NCBI GenBank assembly: GCA_013398015.1
Contig: VZRR01006730.1
Span: 710,746-774,745 of the forward strand
DNA from: Oreocharis arfaki
Taxonomy: Eukaryota; Chordata; Aves; Passeriformes; Paramythiidae
DNA length: 64,000 bases
Direction of reading: 5' to 3'
Under the pieces are notes generated by a model, which ran no database searches, was not told the origin of the DNA, and saw only the letters and a program-made list of their open reading frames with translations. How positions within the stretch are numbered: the first letter of the stretch is position 1; each line of letters begins with the position of its first letter. The translations under genes were made by a program, and so were the position numbers. This document shows, one piece after another, positions 1 through 12,849 of the stretch.

Positions 1-4
1 AAAA

Positions 5-17
5 GGGGGGGGGGGGG
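5..17. repeat. G homopolymer at window start
   Basis: Thirteen consecutive G directly after AAAA. It could be a genuine G run or an assembly-edge artefact, and the sequence alone cannot tell. Confidence 0.9.
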
Positions 18-174
18 AACCTAAACCAGCCCGAGGGAGGACAGAAGATGGGTCATTGTGGAGCTCCATGGCTCTTCTGTACCTGCCAGAGGAAACTTGC
101 AGCTACTCATGTTGTGAAGGGATGCAAAGAGAAGTAGCACAGCAGAGACTATATATATATAAATTGCCTAATCT

Positions 175-187
175 AAAAAAAAAAAAA
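175..187. repeat. A homopolymer
   Basis: Thirteen A following an AT-rich stretch (a short TA dinucleotide run near 150-160). No retroelement body is recognisable upstream of it. Confidence 0.85.
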
Positions 188-950
188 TAGAGACAGGAAA
201 CTTTATCACAGAATTAGTGTGTCCTGGCTGTGTGCCTGGGGGTGCCGTCGCTTGCTGTTTCCAGTTACTGCTGCTGCAGCTCCCCCTGCATTGTCAGCAT
301 GTTTCCCTCACCAGCTGGCTGTGCAGGACAGGCGTGCAGCCGTACAAGTACAGAGCAGGAGTTTGCTGCCTTATCCCTGTCTTACACCTGCAGGAAGAGT
401 CGTGTTTCCAGTGTGTTAAAGTGCGTTTGATTGCTATGACTTTCTTTTCCTTTCTCTCAGATTACTCCTCGCAACTCATCATGCTTGTTCTGAGGTAAAC
501 AGAAGGATTTATCTTTTGCTGTTGTTAAATGCTTGATCAGTTGGTGGTGGTCTCAGATCTCAGAAGTATGTATCTTGTAATTAGATCTGGTCTCTGATTG
601 TATGGCTGTCAAAACTGACAATTTTCAAAATTTCAAGTTTTGAATTTAAAATCTTTAACTGTTGCTATTTTTCAGAAGTGATCCCATCTGCCTAAGGAAG
701 AGTATAGAATATAATGTGCTTTGTCTTGGGTGCATTGAAGGATGATCCTGCTTTCTGCTCTGGAAGCAGCTGCTGTGAGAGTCCTATTGTTGCAGATGTG
801 TGGGTCTTTGCATGTTGAATAGGAAAGCTTATCAGATTGTCACTCTCCCTCTTTTCCCTCCCCCACCAAGTAATGAGATTCACACACCTGACAGTCTTGC
901 AGAAAAATCGGTCTTCCAGAACTGTCAGAGGTGTTCTTGTCCATGGTGGT

Positions 951-1012
951 GGGGGTTGAACCTACGTGATTTTTTAGGCCCGTTCCAAATCAAACCGTTT
1001 TATGATTCTATA
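951..1012 (+). mobile_element. CR1 LINE 3'-end fragment
   Basis: The stretch reads as a degraded CR1 3' tail: a GTTGAAC...TGAT...AGG.CC.TTCCAA..CAAACC core followed by TATGATTCTATA, a decayed copy of the terminal ATTCTATG octamer repeat. Only about 60 bases are recognisable. This is a typical 5'-truncated avian CR1 insertion, in plus orientation. Confidence 0.7.
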
Positions 1013-4000
1013 CAAAGATACCTTGTTTCACTGGGGGAGAATGCTCTGCTGATCTGCTGTAGGATGTGTTACATTGTTTTCCTTACAGTATAATAAATTA
1101 GGAAGGCAGAGTTACATTCTCTTGCTGTGGAAATTCTCTCAGTGTGAAGGAACTTCATCCTAGGAGGGAATTCAGGGAAGTGCTTCCTTCTGATGGGTAC
1201 AGGTCTGCATTAAGACTGTAAACAGGTTGAACTTGGTCATTAGATCATACTTCTGCTAGTATACAAGTACAGTGTTTGACTTGGCGTTTTTATTATAGTT
1301 ACTGAGAGATGTGTATAATATTGTTCAGTTAAAAGAGGCTGTCCATGTCCAGTCAGACCTTAAAAATTTATTGGTTAGAAATGGTACGATGGTTTCTAGC
1401 AGTCCTGTGTCAGTTTTGTTGTGTGACTTCCTGCTCGGGACCAAATACTTTTTTTTCTATATTTGGAACATAGACAAATTCCTTTCTTGTGTTCCCGCTG
1501 AAAGGGAGACACCCCTCAGGGTAGTGTAACTTGTACTTTTATATCTGGAGATCTCAAAATGTGATTTCCTGTAAAGCAAAATTACTTGGTTTACGGAGCG
1601 TCAAAAAGAAAATGTTAAGATGATTTATGTAATTTTGGTATAATATTAGAAATCAGTTTGAAGTATACACTGTCAAGCTCTTAACAATCTTATTTGAGGA
1701 GGACAAAGGTTAACTAAGGTAGTGCCCAGAGGAGAGCAGAGCATTGCAGACCTTCCTAGTAGGTTTAAGGAGCAGAAAAGATAAATGGTTATTTAGTAGG
1801 AAGTTGGTGAAGAAATGAAGAGAAAGTGTTAAAGAATGAGAAATCTCATTCTTGTTTTGAGCAGACCCAAGCTAGTGCCTATGAGGATTAAGTAGAACTA
1901 TCTCGTGGGATGTGAGAATTGAAGCAATTTAAAAGCCAGGCTGCAGAGTCAGGTTGTATTGTGTACTCACAGAAACCTCTCCGAGATGTAAATAAGATGT
2001 TAGTTGAGTATCAGACTGATTGCTAAAGCACATGACTGACAAGAGAGTAGGTGTCTCCTGGCGTGTAAGAATTTCTAGTTTGTTTAAAGGTTTAAAAAAA
2101 AATTGGCAAATATGCTCATAAAATTTTTTGAAACAAATAGGGCATGGAAGTTGTATCCTTTCTCCCTCCAGGGAGCAGGGCAGTGTTGGCCCACTGGTCC
2201 TACTGCAGCTATGAGTCAAACAAAGTCGATTGGTTTAAATCAAGACTTCCCACTTGCTGATAGAAATCATGATTAAAGTTAGTGATTTAAATAATTCACT
2301 TAAGCTTTGTTTTGCATTTGATAATTTCTTGAAAGGCAGCTTTAGTCTAATCAGTTAGGCTCATCTATTACTGCTTCTTGCCAAACAGGACGATACAGTG
2401 TATCTGCATACATCCGTTTATGCTATTATATCACAGTAAATGTTTACATTACAAAATGATCAGTTGTGTTTACTGGGTGAATTTCTTTCCTCCTGACTTG
2501 TACAAAACTGCATTTGAATAAAAAGGTCAAATCAAATATGCACTTTTTAATAATTGTACTATAATTATACTGTAATCGCACAAATGATGCACTGGATACA
2601 TCAGAGAAAATATGCTTGCTGGAGTGTGCTATTAAATGACTGATTTATCAGGGTAGTGTTATCTGTACTTATCAGAATGAACTGCTTGCTTTTGGTAATC
2701 ATCTCTTTGCAGGTCTTAGAATGAGCATAACTCATCATCCCTTGTCTTGTTTTCATTTGGAGATTGTAAGAGAGAGATACCTCCCACCTATTTTATGCTG
2801 CCTCCACCAGCTTTGAGTGAACGGAACTAATAAGTAAATTGAAGAAACTAATCTTTCTGCCCCCCCTTTTTAAGAAAGATTTGTTTTGTATTTCAGTGGT
2901 TTCTGACTCTGCAGACTTAGTGACTTTTCTCGAGTTTAGGAATTAGACTTTTTAAACATTCTCCAGTAGCCATGTCCTGCTTGAATAGGGGTGCATGTGT
3001 TTGTTTAAATGGTGGTTTTAGATTTCATCATAGATTACCATTAACTTAGAAAATAAATTGCACAAGTGTAATCTTGAAAACTGTATGTAAAACCCATTTA
3101 AAAGAACATGTTTGGAATTTAAGTAGTTTCATCTAGAGCTCTTATGGAATGAGTGCAAACAGGTAGGCTTCTGTGACAGCTCTGTAGTATATCTTGGTTC
3201 CCAGGGACATACATGCAGAAATGTGCCAGCCCCTAAAGGACTGCACATGCCTTACCAGGGATTTTTGCTGCAGGATTTCACAGTCAGGCTGTCAGGTATG
3301 CACATGGAGTGGCTTTCTGTGCGCCTACCTGCAGAAACTTACGTGCAGCTTTGTGTGGGCACATGGGCTTGCACTGGCACGGCCTTTGAGACTGGCTGTG
3401 GTGGTGCATGCCTTGGCATGCAGGCACACATGCACGCTCAGCCCTGTGGGCAGCCCTCAGCAGCGTGCTTTGGCTTGCATGAGAAGTGCCACCGAGGCAG
3501 CGCAGCTCAGCCAGCTGCAAGCTCCAAGAGTAGAAGGAGAAGCTGTCACCTGGCCCTCAGACAACTTTGCAGTTCCAGTCGTCTGACTGTCTGCTTCCCA
3601 CCTTTGGCCATTGTGTGCAGGAAAGGAATAATATACTGATTTCTGTGAAAGGGCCAAGAAGAAGTTCAAAAGATGGCTTTTGTGTTTACGACTGGTGAGG
3701 TGGACATTCTCAGATACCTGCATGTCTGGACAGGAAGCCCCAGGTAAGGATATGATTTAAGGTCCATATAGCATGTGGACAGGCAGGGTTGCACTAATGC
3801 ACCTTTAAGGAAGGTGTCAGGACCCCTTCCTTATCAAAGGAAGAGGGAACTTCTGTTGTGAGGAGTGTTTTAAAAGGAAAAATAAAAATATAAAATGTAA
3901 GATATAAAATAACTATGGATCATACAATGTAGTCTTTGTTATCTGTGTGTGTCTGAAAAGCAGGGATGTAACTTTCTGTCCTGTATGGGACTGAAGAATT

Positions 4001-7000
4001 TTCCCTTGGTCTGCAGAAAGCTCCCAAGCTGCTGTTTTTTCTTCTAGAGATAGAACAGGAACAGAGAAAGGAGAAACCTTTGCCTGAAGAAAGTATGAAT
4101 TTTCTCCCTATCAGCTGTGCTTTAAGGGCGTTTTCTAAGGTGCTGCTTTTAAGCAGCAGACTGGGAGGTGAAGGCTGAAGAAGAAAACAAGAAGAGACTG
4201 CAGACTTCGTTCTCTCTTGTTTCAGTATCATCTTCCACTGCTACTCCCTGATACTTGCTCTGGGTGGTGCCTTTAGCAGTGTCCCAGAATCAGTGGGCCA
4301 TCCACACCCTTCTTCCTTGATACAAGGATCAAAATAAGAAATGGAGCCACTTGTTGGCTTAGTCCCATTGCCTACTCCCACACGCTCGTACACGTGCTCC
4401 ATTTTGCAGCCCTGATCTTGGATTCGCATTTATTTCTGAGAAGTCAAGCTGATAGGAGCGCTCTGACAGGATAATGTTTGCTTGCTGGCTTCATGCAGAC
4501 CCTGCTGGAGCATCAGTCTTTGCAGGATCACTGGCTTCTCATTTGTCTATGGGTGATGTGTAATGGCTCCCTTCTTGTGGCAGGGTTGTACCAGAGTTGG
4601 GAATAATGGACTGCACTCCTTGCAGCAGGATGCTTGTGACAAACTCAGACGGTCTGATGGTTATGTTCTTGTGCGTTTTTCTGTTAGAGCCTTTGTGCAG
4701 ACTTTCAGTCTGTTCTGTGCTGTGTTACTGGGGCAGTAGGAAAACATTGATCTGTTAGCACCTCTGGTGTCTTTGTGCCTTCGTAGGGCTCTTTCTGCAT
4801 GGATGAGGGTGAGGCCTCCTGGGTGCTTGGAGACAACCTGCAAGGAGGGTCGGTGGCTCTGTTTTCCCGTCTGGTGGGTGTGCTGTGAGTGCAGCCATTT
4901 CACTGGCTGGTGTTGGAGCGGCGGACTCTGTCCGGCTCTGGACTGTTTTCCAGCTGAGTATTTGTGGTGATGTCAGGCAGTGTGAGAAGGGAACATGACT
5001 TGGCAGGACAAAGTCTGCAGAAAGTTCAGCTCCGCATTTGGCCAAGAGCCTCAGAGGGAATGAGATCTACACACACATTCTGCTATACAGCCTGTCACAC
5101 GCCCTCTCACATGCTCCCTTCCTGTCACACAGATCTCTTTCTCTCGCTTTCAGACCTTTAACCCTTCCCTCCTAGCTTCTGCCTGGTGGGTTTATAAAAT
5201 TCAGAAAAGTCCTCCTTATTGTGTTGATACTGTACCTTGTGAGGGTTCAATTCCAATGATCCCCAAAGCAGAAATAGAGGCCAGAATCCAGAAGAGTAGT
5301 CAAAAGGGCAAGTTTACTTTGCAACAAAGCTCTTAATAGTCCTTTATTCTGACCTAACCCCCTTTGCCAGTCTTCACTGTGTTTCTTGGCAGCTCTTCTG
5401 GTCTCCTTTATTGCTTTGTACAGTCTTCTGGCTGATCTAGGTTTGGATATGTACATCTGCAACCCTGCCTCTCTCCTCATGCTCTTCTAAGAGCAATATT
5501 AGCAAAACCTGACAAAATATATCCCTGATGGTGGTTGAGTGGGAAATAGACTAACAGTCAAGCTTACTCTGAAGCAGTTTAAAACTCTGTTTCAATGTCC
5601 CTCTGATGTGTTCTTTATATGGATATTTCTGTAGTACTGTAATTTCTTCCTGACCTCTGTGCTACATCTAGGGATGATACTTCTATGAATGGGAATCAGT
5701 GCTTTTCCCCTACTGCCCTGAAGGGAATCTTAATGAGTTTTCTGCTTGTTTTGCAATCCAGTACTGTATTTCTGGTTTGCCTGTGAGCAGTAGTATTTGT
5801 TTTGATTGATGCTTTTGGGTGGAATGGTGCTTGGGTACAAAGCATTATATAGAGGCATTATTAAGAGGCTGTTTCCCAGAAACAATCCTGTATTCCTTAA
5901 GGTGATGTGCAGCATGCCGATGGAAGTATTCCTGGGGTGGGAGAAAAGGAGGAAGTCAGAAAAATGAACAATTTTGCTGTAAGCAACCCTCCCCTTCTGT
6001 TCTTTCCCCTCTTGCCTCTATTTTTCATGTTCTCTAATTTCATAGCTGGTAGAGGATGGAGAAGACCAGTTTGAAAGAGAACGTGGTCTGGACAAGGGAT
6101 AGGAGTTGAGGGCCTTTAAGTTCTCTTTTTGTTTCTGTTTTTGGCTTTGCTGTGATGTATCATATGGCTTTATGTGTCTTTTGTCATCTTGTCTTCCTGG
6201 TAAAATGGTGCAGCTGCTTCTTTTTTCCCTTTATCTGTTTTAGTAGCTCAGTGCTGTGAATGGACTGTGCCATGTTCCTGCTCAGAGGAGTCAACAGCAG
6301 TTTGAGGTTCTGTGTTGAAGAGATGCTCTGAGACAGCCTGGGGAGCTGAGGAGATTTCCCTTTTGTGATGCTTGCTGATAAAGGTGCTTGGCTAGAATAG
6401 GCATGAATCATGAAATATTGTTCCCTTACTGCATAGTTGAGATGAAATAGTTTTTTAAGGAAACAGGTAAAAAAACCCCCAGTATGTTGTGGGATTATTT
6501 ATCATTATCATTTTCTACCTGCAGAAAAAAGGCCTGCAGTGTTCTTTTCTAGACATAATCTAGTTGGTCCTCTTATTCCTTATGGACTAGGTGTAGCCTA
6601 ATTCCCTGGCATCTCTACTTCCAGGATGTTATTTTGGGTATTCATTCTTGCTTGTCTCATTTTTTTCTTTTTTTCTATTCAGTTTTTTTTTTTTTCCTAA
6701 TTCTGGTCTCTTGCTTCAGATTGGAAATAGCATTGGGATGACTTCTCAGATCTGCCATGAGTCAGACTCCTGTTTCCCTGAAGCAGGGCTATAACATCTG
6801 TGGGACTAAGGGTCATAAAGGAGGAATGTAGGATCCATGGTGGAGTTTTTGGCTGTAATGTGGTGTTCCGAAGAAGGTCCACAATTATTGAAGACAGAGG
6901 CTTCTCTAATTCTCCCCACTCACTTCCACCCTCTATGCAAGCCCCATTTAAAAAAACCCCAGCTTTTTGGGACTAGTTGGTCATTGTCATGACTTCTGAT

Positions 7001-7453
7001 CTCGGTGACACTGAGTATTATTTCTTGTCTCTTTTAAACTCTGTTCTCTGGGAAGACAAAGGAAACTCTGGGTTTTAAAACTGTGGCTTCAAAGAATGCC
7101 TGACTGTTATGTTTTGCTATGTATAATTGTGCAGAACAAGATATTGATGGCTGAGTAAATATAGAGAAGGCATCCAGAAAGAAACTGAGTCTGTGGTCCT
7201 GCTTTCCATGATGTCATGCAGTGGCATTTGTAAAGAAACCAAGGTGGTGGGGTCAGATTGCATTTTTGGCCTTCAAGTAGAATGTGATGAGCTGTCACTG
7301 CATGAAGGGTTTGTAAGAGCTGGTCAGCAGCAGGAATAATGAGCTGCAAACATCTCAACTTTAATTTTCCAAACTAAAGGGAGATTTTGTTAGTTAGCAG
7401 ATTCTTTTATAGTAGGAAGTTTTATTGGTTGCTTGAATACTTTTCACATTTGA

Positions 7454-7471
7454 TTTTTTTTTTTTTTTTTT
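7454..7471. repeat. T homopolymer
   Basis: Eighteen consecutive T followed by a GGTTGGTGGTGTGTG stretch. No mobile element is visible around it. Confidence 0.9.
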
Positions 7472-8519
7472 GGTTGGTGGTGTGTGTATCTGATGCTGTG
7501 ATTAGAAATGTGAAGGAATGGCACTGTTAGCCAATACAGGGGCCCTAGAAAGAAAAACAGACATGCAAACCAAAACCACCTTTGCATGGATACATTTAGA
7601 TGTGCAAGAGGAAAAGACTTGCTGCTAGAATAGCTAAATTTGCTTGGAGAAATTGAGTGCTACTGGCAAAAGAATGTTGTTGCCAATTTAAAGTGACTTT
7701 CCATGGGGAAAAATTGCTATTGTCGTTAATGCTGATATATTCTGTGGACAAGGCCCCAGGCTGGATTCCCTCTCTTCCTCTTCCCAAGAAGTGGCACAGA
7801 GCTGCCCTTTGCTTTTCTGCTAGCAGGAAGGGGCAGCTGCTCTGCTTTGAGTGTTTCATCTTCCTAGGAGGAGCACAGATGGGATTTTTCCTGTAGGAAG
7901 CCCCTATCAAAGACTCAGTTGTGCTTCCTGCCATCTGAAGGTCGGTGCTGAGATAATGATGTTGAGCTGTCAGTGAGCTGGAGTCCTAGCCAGACATGGG
8001 GGATTATTGCAGTTCAGCTACAAAGATCAAGTTCTGCTCATGTTCATCCCTGTGGGTGTTGCAGAAGTTGGTGTCCCTCTAAAGTGGCTGTGTTCTGTCT
8101 CTTCCCCGTGTTGGGACACTGGCTTCTCAGTTCACCTGGCCAGACAGAACTGAGAAGAGATGACTTGTCATTTTACAGGATGTCTTGGAGGGGAGGGGAG
8201 GATGGAGGGATGCTGCTGCTGTCACATCTTCCTTGCTGTAAGCCTGTGCATGCCCTGGTTTTGGCTATTCCTGAGGTGGCTGTACTCTAGGTTAGCCAGC
8301 AGCTTGAAAGCTGAGGTGACAGTAGAAAGCCTAGAAGAGGCTAGAGTTTTTTTTTTACTCGGATCAGGGTTGTGTTGTTTTCCAGAGTTCAAAGGAACTT
8401 GTGTGAATGGCCTTTTAAAGGAATTTCATGACAGCAAGGTGGCTACATCACTCCTGATATCACTTGTTACTCATTTCCAGTTCATTAACCAGGGAAAAGT
8501 CTTATCTTTTTACCATAAT

Positions 8520-8650
8520 CCCTCCCTCTCTCCCTCCCTCCTTCTCTCTCTCCCTCCCTCTCTCTCCGTGTTTCCTTTCCCTCTCTCTCTTCTTTTCCCC
8601 CTTCTTCTCCCTCTTCCCCTGTCCACTTGTCTGCCTCTCTCTGTCTGCCT
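8520..8650. repeat. Pyrimidine-rich low-complexity tract
   Basis: About 130 bases are almost entirely C and T, built from CCCTCTC and CCTCCCTC variants and ending in CTGCCTCTCTCTGTCTGCC. Both strands show open frames here only because the composition excludes stop codons. A purine/pyrimidine-biased stretch of this length can adopt triplex DNA; no function is shown. Confidence 0.85.
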
Positions 8651-11600
8651 TTGTCAGAGGGACTAATACTTCCTTGCAAACAGGAAGAGAGGCGAGAGCA
8701 GCCTTGTGTGCAGTGTGAATGAACTCCAGTAACCCCATCTCCTTTCTCCTCTGCTCCGTTGCAGAACCAAGGACATCTGGCAGTTGGGAGAGAGGGAGGG
8801 AGGAAAAATAAAGGCACAGCCCATTTCAGGGTCTTATCCACCCTGAAAGTAGTCACATGTATAATCTCTTTTCCTCTTGCTCCTTATGTTGACATGGCTC
8901 TCTTTGATCGGGCAGAAACCAAGAGTTGAAGGGAAGGGCAAACCCAAAACCTCAGCCTTTGCCAGGCAAGGTATAATGAGAGGCAGGTGAGAGAGCAGGG
9001 AGCATCTGCTGCTGGATGAGGCATGGGAGCCAGAGAGCTGACTTGCCAAACAGTTGCTGTTAGAGGTGAGCTTTGCAGAGCCTGTAGTTTCCTGGGTGGG
9101 ACTGGAGTCAGCATCTTCTGTCGTCATCTGATTTAAAATTTGGGAAGCCTTATTTCCAAAATGAGGGAGTCTGCAGGTCCTGCAGGAAAGAAACAAATCT
9201 TGTACTCTGCAGATCATGGACAAGGAGCAAGTTTGGTTGTTTGGACTTTCTAGCAAGCAGTAGTACTTTAGACTTATTCTGCCCTGATTTATTGCATTAT
9301 GTTTGGTCATACAGTTGTGCCTTAAGATTCTAATTCATTTTGCTAACCCATTTGTTCACTTGTTTCAGTCCTATCTTCCTTCTTGCCTGATGTGGGGTGA
9401 AACTGGCTTGGAACTTGTGTTGCTACCATTGCTTGTTTATAACAGACAATCTTCACTCACAGAATAGATAAGTCATATTAAGTTCAGATTCAGAAATGTC
9501 CATAGAATTCTTTGCATTTTGGTTGTAATTATAAGGTGTAATTCTGTAAGGAAAGATACGGAGACTTCCAGTCTCCCAGCACTTAGCTTTAGGGTGTTGT
9601 TCTGTAATAGCCAATTTTCCCTTCTCAGTGTTGTTTTCAGCATAGTGTCTTTCAGAGTGACACCTTTCAGGAAACACCATTGTTACAACTTTCTTCTCTT
9701 CCCAGTACTCTTTCAACCAAGTGACATACATTTGTTTATTTTAATCTTTTCAGCTGTTAGTCACTTCTGCTGTTCTCTGAACTTTGCTGTGGTTTCCATA
9801 CCTGACCTGAGTAGGAGACAGCGTGCCTTGTGTTGAGACCAAACTAAACCCAGTGAGAGCTGGATGCTGCAGTGAGCCCACTTCAAAGGGAGAGACAAAT
9901 GCCTGGGCAAAGGCCATGCCAGGAATCAGCAAAGTTATGGATAATAAAGGAGTTGGTCAGCAGTAGGAGTAGAACCCAAAGTAAGGTGGGGGACAGGGGG
10001 AGGCAGGCTCTGAAACTCAGAGCTAGGGAGGGAGAGGGGGCAATAAGAGGGGGCTGTGCCTTTACTTGAGGGCAAGAGACCAGAATGCAGCCGCGCAGTT
10101 GGGAGCGACCTGTAGGACTCTTCTGCATGATTGTCCGTGGTGGCACCAACTTAAAAGGCTCATAGAACAGTGCTGCAATCTTGGACTGCTGCTCATGGCC
10201 AGCTGAAGCTTAGCTAGACAGCAAATGAAAGCAATTAGGAGGCTGTAGCTTTTCTTTATCAGCTTGGGACTGATGGTGGCTTGCAAACTCTTTCCAGTTT
10301 GTGGTTGCCTTCATGCTTCTGGGAGATCAAAATGGATAATGCGATTTCAAAATGTGTCCCTGCAGTTCTCTGAGAGAGGGATTTACAGCAGGGCACTGAG
10401 CTAGTCTGTTCCCTAAGAGTTGCAGACCTGTTTTTTTTCCATTCTTTGTAAACATACTGTTCAAAATTATTCTTTACGCAGTATCCTGTTGCACTGCTTT
10501 TCACATTTTGCATTTTTGTGGTTTGTCCCTGCCATTGTCAAGGTTATTATTTTTCCACACAAATTTTGACAGTTTTCACATATAATATTACTTCATTTTC
10601 AAAGTGACAGATTCATTTTTTGTCTTGAAAGGTACAGGGTGTATTTTTCAACCTTTTCCTAATTGAAACCTGTTATGTGTATACTTTTGCCTCACTCATA
10701 GACCTGCTATCTGTTTCAGCATTTCTTGAGAAATGTGATGATGTAGAGGGAAGGAAGACTAATGAGCCAACGTGAGCTGGGAATAATCTTTGTTTCTCTG
10801 AATCAGCTACAAGATAGTACCAAGATCCTAGGGAAGATTTGTGAAAATACTCTGTCTGCTACAGCAGACACAGTATAGGAAGAGCATTAGGTCACAAAAT
10901 ATGGTTACTCTGTATGAAAGGATTGGAACAGTGGTGCCTCTCAAGGGCCTTAGTTCTCTGCTGGTGCTGTAGAGTCCCATGAAATCTCAGTCTAACAAGT
11001 GGGGTTTTTTTCTTGGCAATTTAGATCTGCAGCCAGCATTTGATACCCAAGGTAGCATCATCACTGTGTGAGTTGTGCATTTAGGTTTTGACAGAGGTCA
11101 TTTTGCACTGCCCTGGGCCCAGCTTTCAGAGATAAATGCTAGCACCCCATGTGAATCTGTATTGCATGTCAGAACACATTAGAAGCCAAAATGCCGAATT
11201 ATATCCCTGCTTTAGTTACCTCTGAGAGACAGCCCTTCCTGTCAGATGCGTTTGTTCCCTAACAGCCTATTAAGGCGCATGCACAGAGGTGCAGTCCTGT
11301 TGACACACAGTGAGCACAGTCATGTTAGCATATGTATACAAACGTGAGGTCTCTTCTGCTGGTGCTGACATGCTGCAGAGTGCATGCTTGTGATTCATTA
11401 CAGTACTGAAACCTAGCTACATATTTTTGCCTTGGCAGAAACTGTAGGGTAGTGTAATTTACAGGGCCAGGACTGTGATGAATAAATCCTGTTTTGAAGG
11501 ATCACAGAGACTCGAACAAACTTCCTGAAATGCTACTCTTTGCTCTGAGCATCCATTATTTGGAGGTAAAGGGCTTGTTGTACTATTCCTCTGATTATTC

Positions 11601-12813
11601 ATGTGTTACACAGTACAGTTTCTTCAGAGATATGCTTGCATCTGGTCTGGTTCCTGGTCCCTAAACTCCTCATGGAAGGCGCCAAAGTAGGAATACAAGG
11701 GAGAGGACAGCACTGTCTAGCAGAAGTGTCACAGTAACTGCATCTGGCTCATTTGGTTTCTTTATGAGCTGTGCTGCCCAATGGTATCTCCTCTACTTGT
11801 CCTCCGTGAATGTGGGACAATAGTTTGGTATATTCTGTAGTTTAGTCTGTTGATGACAGGTCAGATCAAAGTCTTCTGGAAGAGTGTGTAAGTGCTTCAG
11901 TTGGCTTAGAAGAGGACCCAACTGAGGGAATGGGATGAGAGTGTTGCTGGAGGAAGTGATGAATATTTCTAGCGTTTAGCATGAGGTGCCAGAGCCAGGG
12001 CTGCCACCTTTAGTCTCTGAAAAAAGCAGTGCTTTGTTTTAAGACTGCTAACCTGGAGACCATCAGTATCTGAGTTGTTCTGTTGCCTCAGAAAGGAAGG
12101 AGAGATGGAAGAAATGGAGGAGGGTGAAGCTGATGGCGACATTTCAGTTTAGTGTCGAATTTGAGACATAGGTGGCGTGAAGGGCTGGCAGAAATTTGTT
12201 TCCATCACCCTTTCATCTCTACATGTTTCCTCATGTATGTCTGCTCATCAGGTTACTCTGTTCAAGATGCTGCGTTAGAGAGAAGTGATTGCTTCATCTT
12301 TTGTCACATGGCCAGTCCTGGTTTCTAAAACTGAAGGAGTTGAGACAGACAGTGGGAGGCAGCACAGCAGACTGTGTCAAGAAGACTGTGTTCCCTCTTG
12401 CAGTTATGGCTTGCATCACCTTTCTGCATTTTTGGTTGAAGTCGTGGTACAAATGGGAAGGTGTGAGTCTTTAATAACGTGATTATTAGTACAGAACTAG
12501 ACAAGATTTTTAGTCATGTCAAAACAATCCTCGTGCGTTTCTGTGAACACTAAGTCTCAGGCCTAGTCATACAGCCTCTCACTTGTGTGCATGTTAGGAA
12601 AATGCTCTTTAGGCTTCTTTACCTAGCACCAGAGTGCTGCTGTTCACAATTAGGTCAGTTTTCCACAGCCTGCAACTGTTATTGCACCTACCAAAAAAAA
12701 GCAAAAAAGCTCTGTCTTAGGAGTAGAGAAGACAAGTAACCTTTTCTGTCTGGTCCTTTCTGTTTTGGGAAGGTTGGAGGCTGGTGCACATAGCAGGAAA
12801 ACATTGAGTAGTT

Positions 12814-12849
12814 CTACAGCACAGATAGTGGCTACAGCACAGATAGTGG
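12814..12849. repeat. 18-bp perfect tandem duplication
   Basis: The unit CTACAGCACAGATAGTGG occurs twice head to tail with no mismatch, so it is probably a recent slippage event. It lies in non-coding DNA. Confidence 0.85.

Noticed and set aside
3194..3639. Two overlapping frames of 130 and 138 codons
   Set aside because: They overlap in different frames with no recognisable domain; the stretch is merely GC-richer with many CATGC words.
8160..8666. 168-codon plus-strand frame
   Set aside because: The second half is the pyrimidine tract read as Ser/Leu/Pro repeats; no conserved domain.
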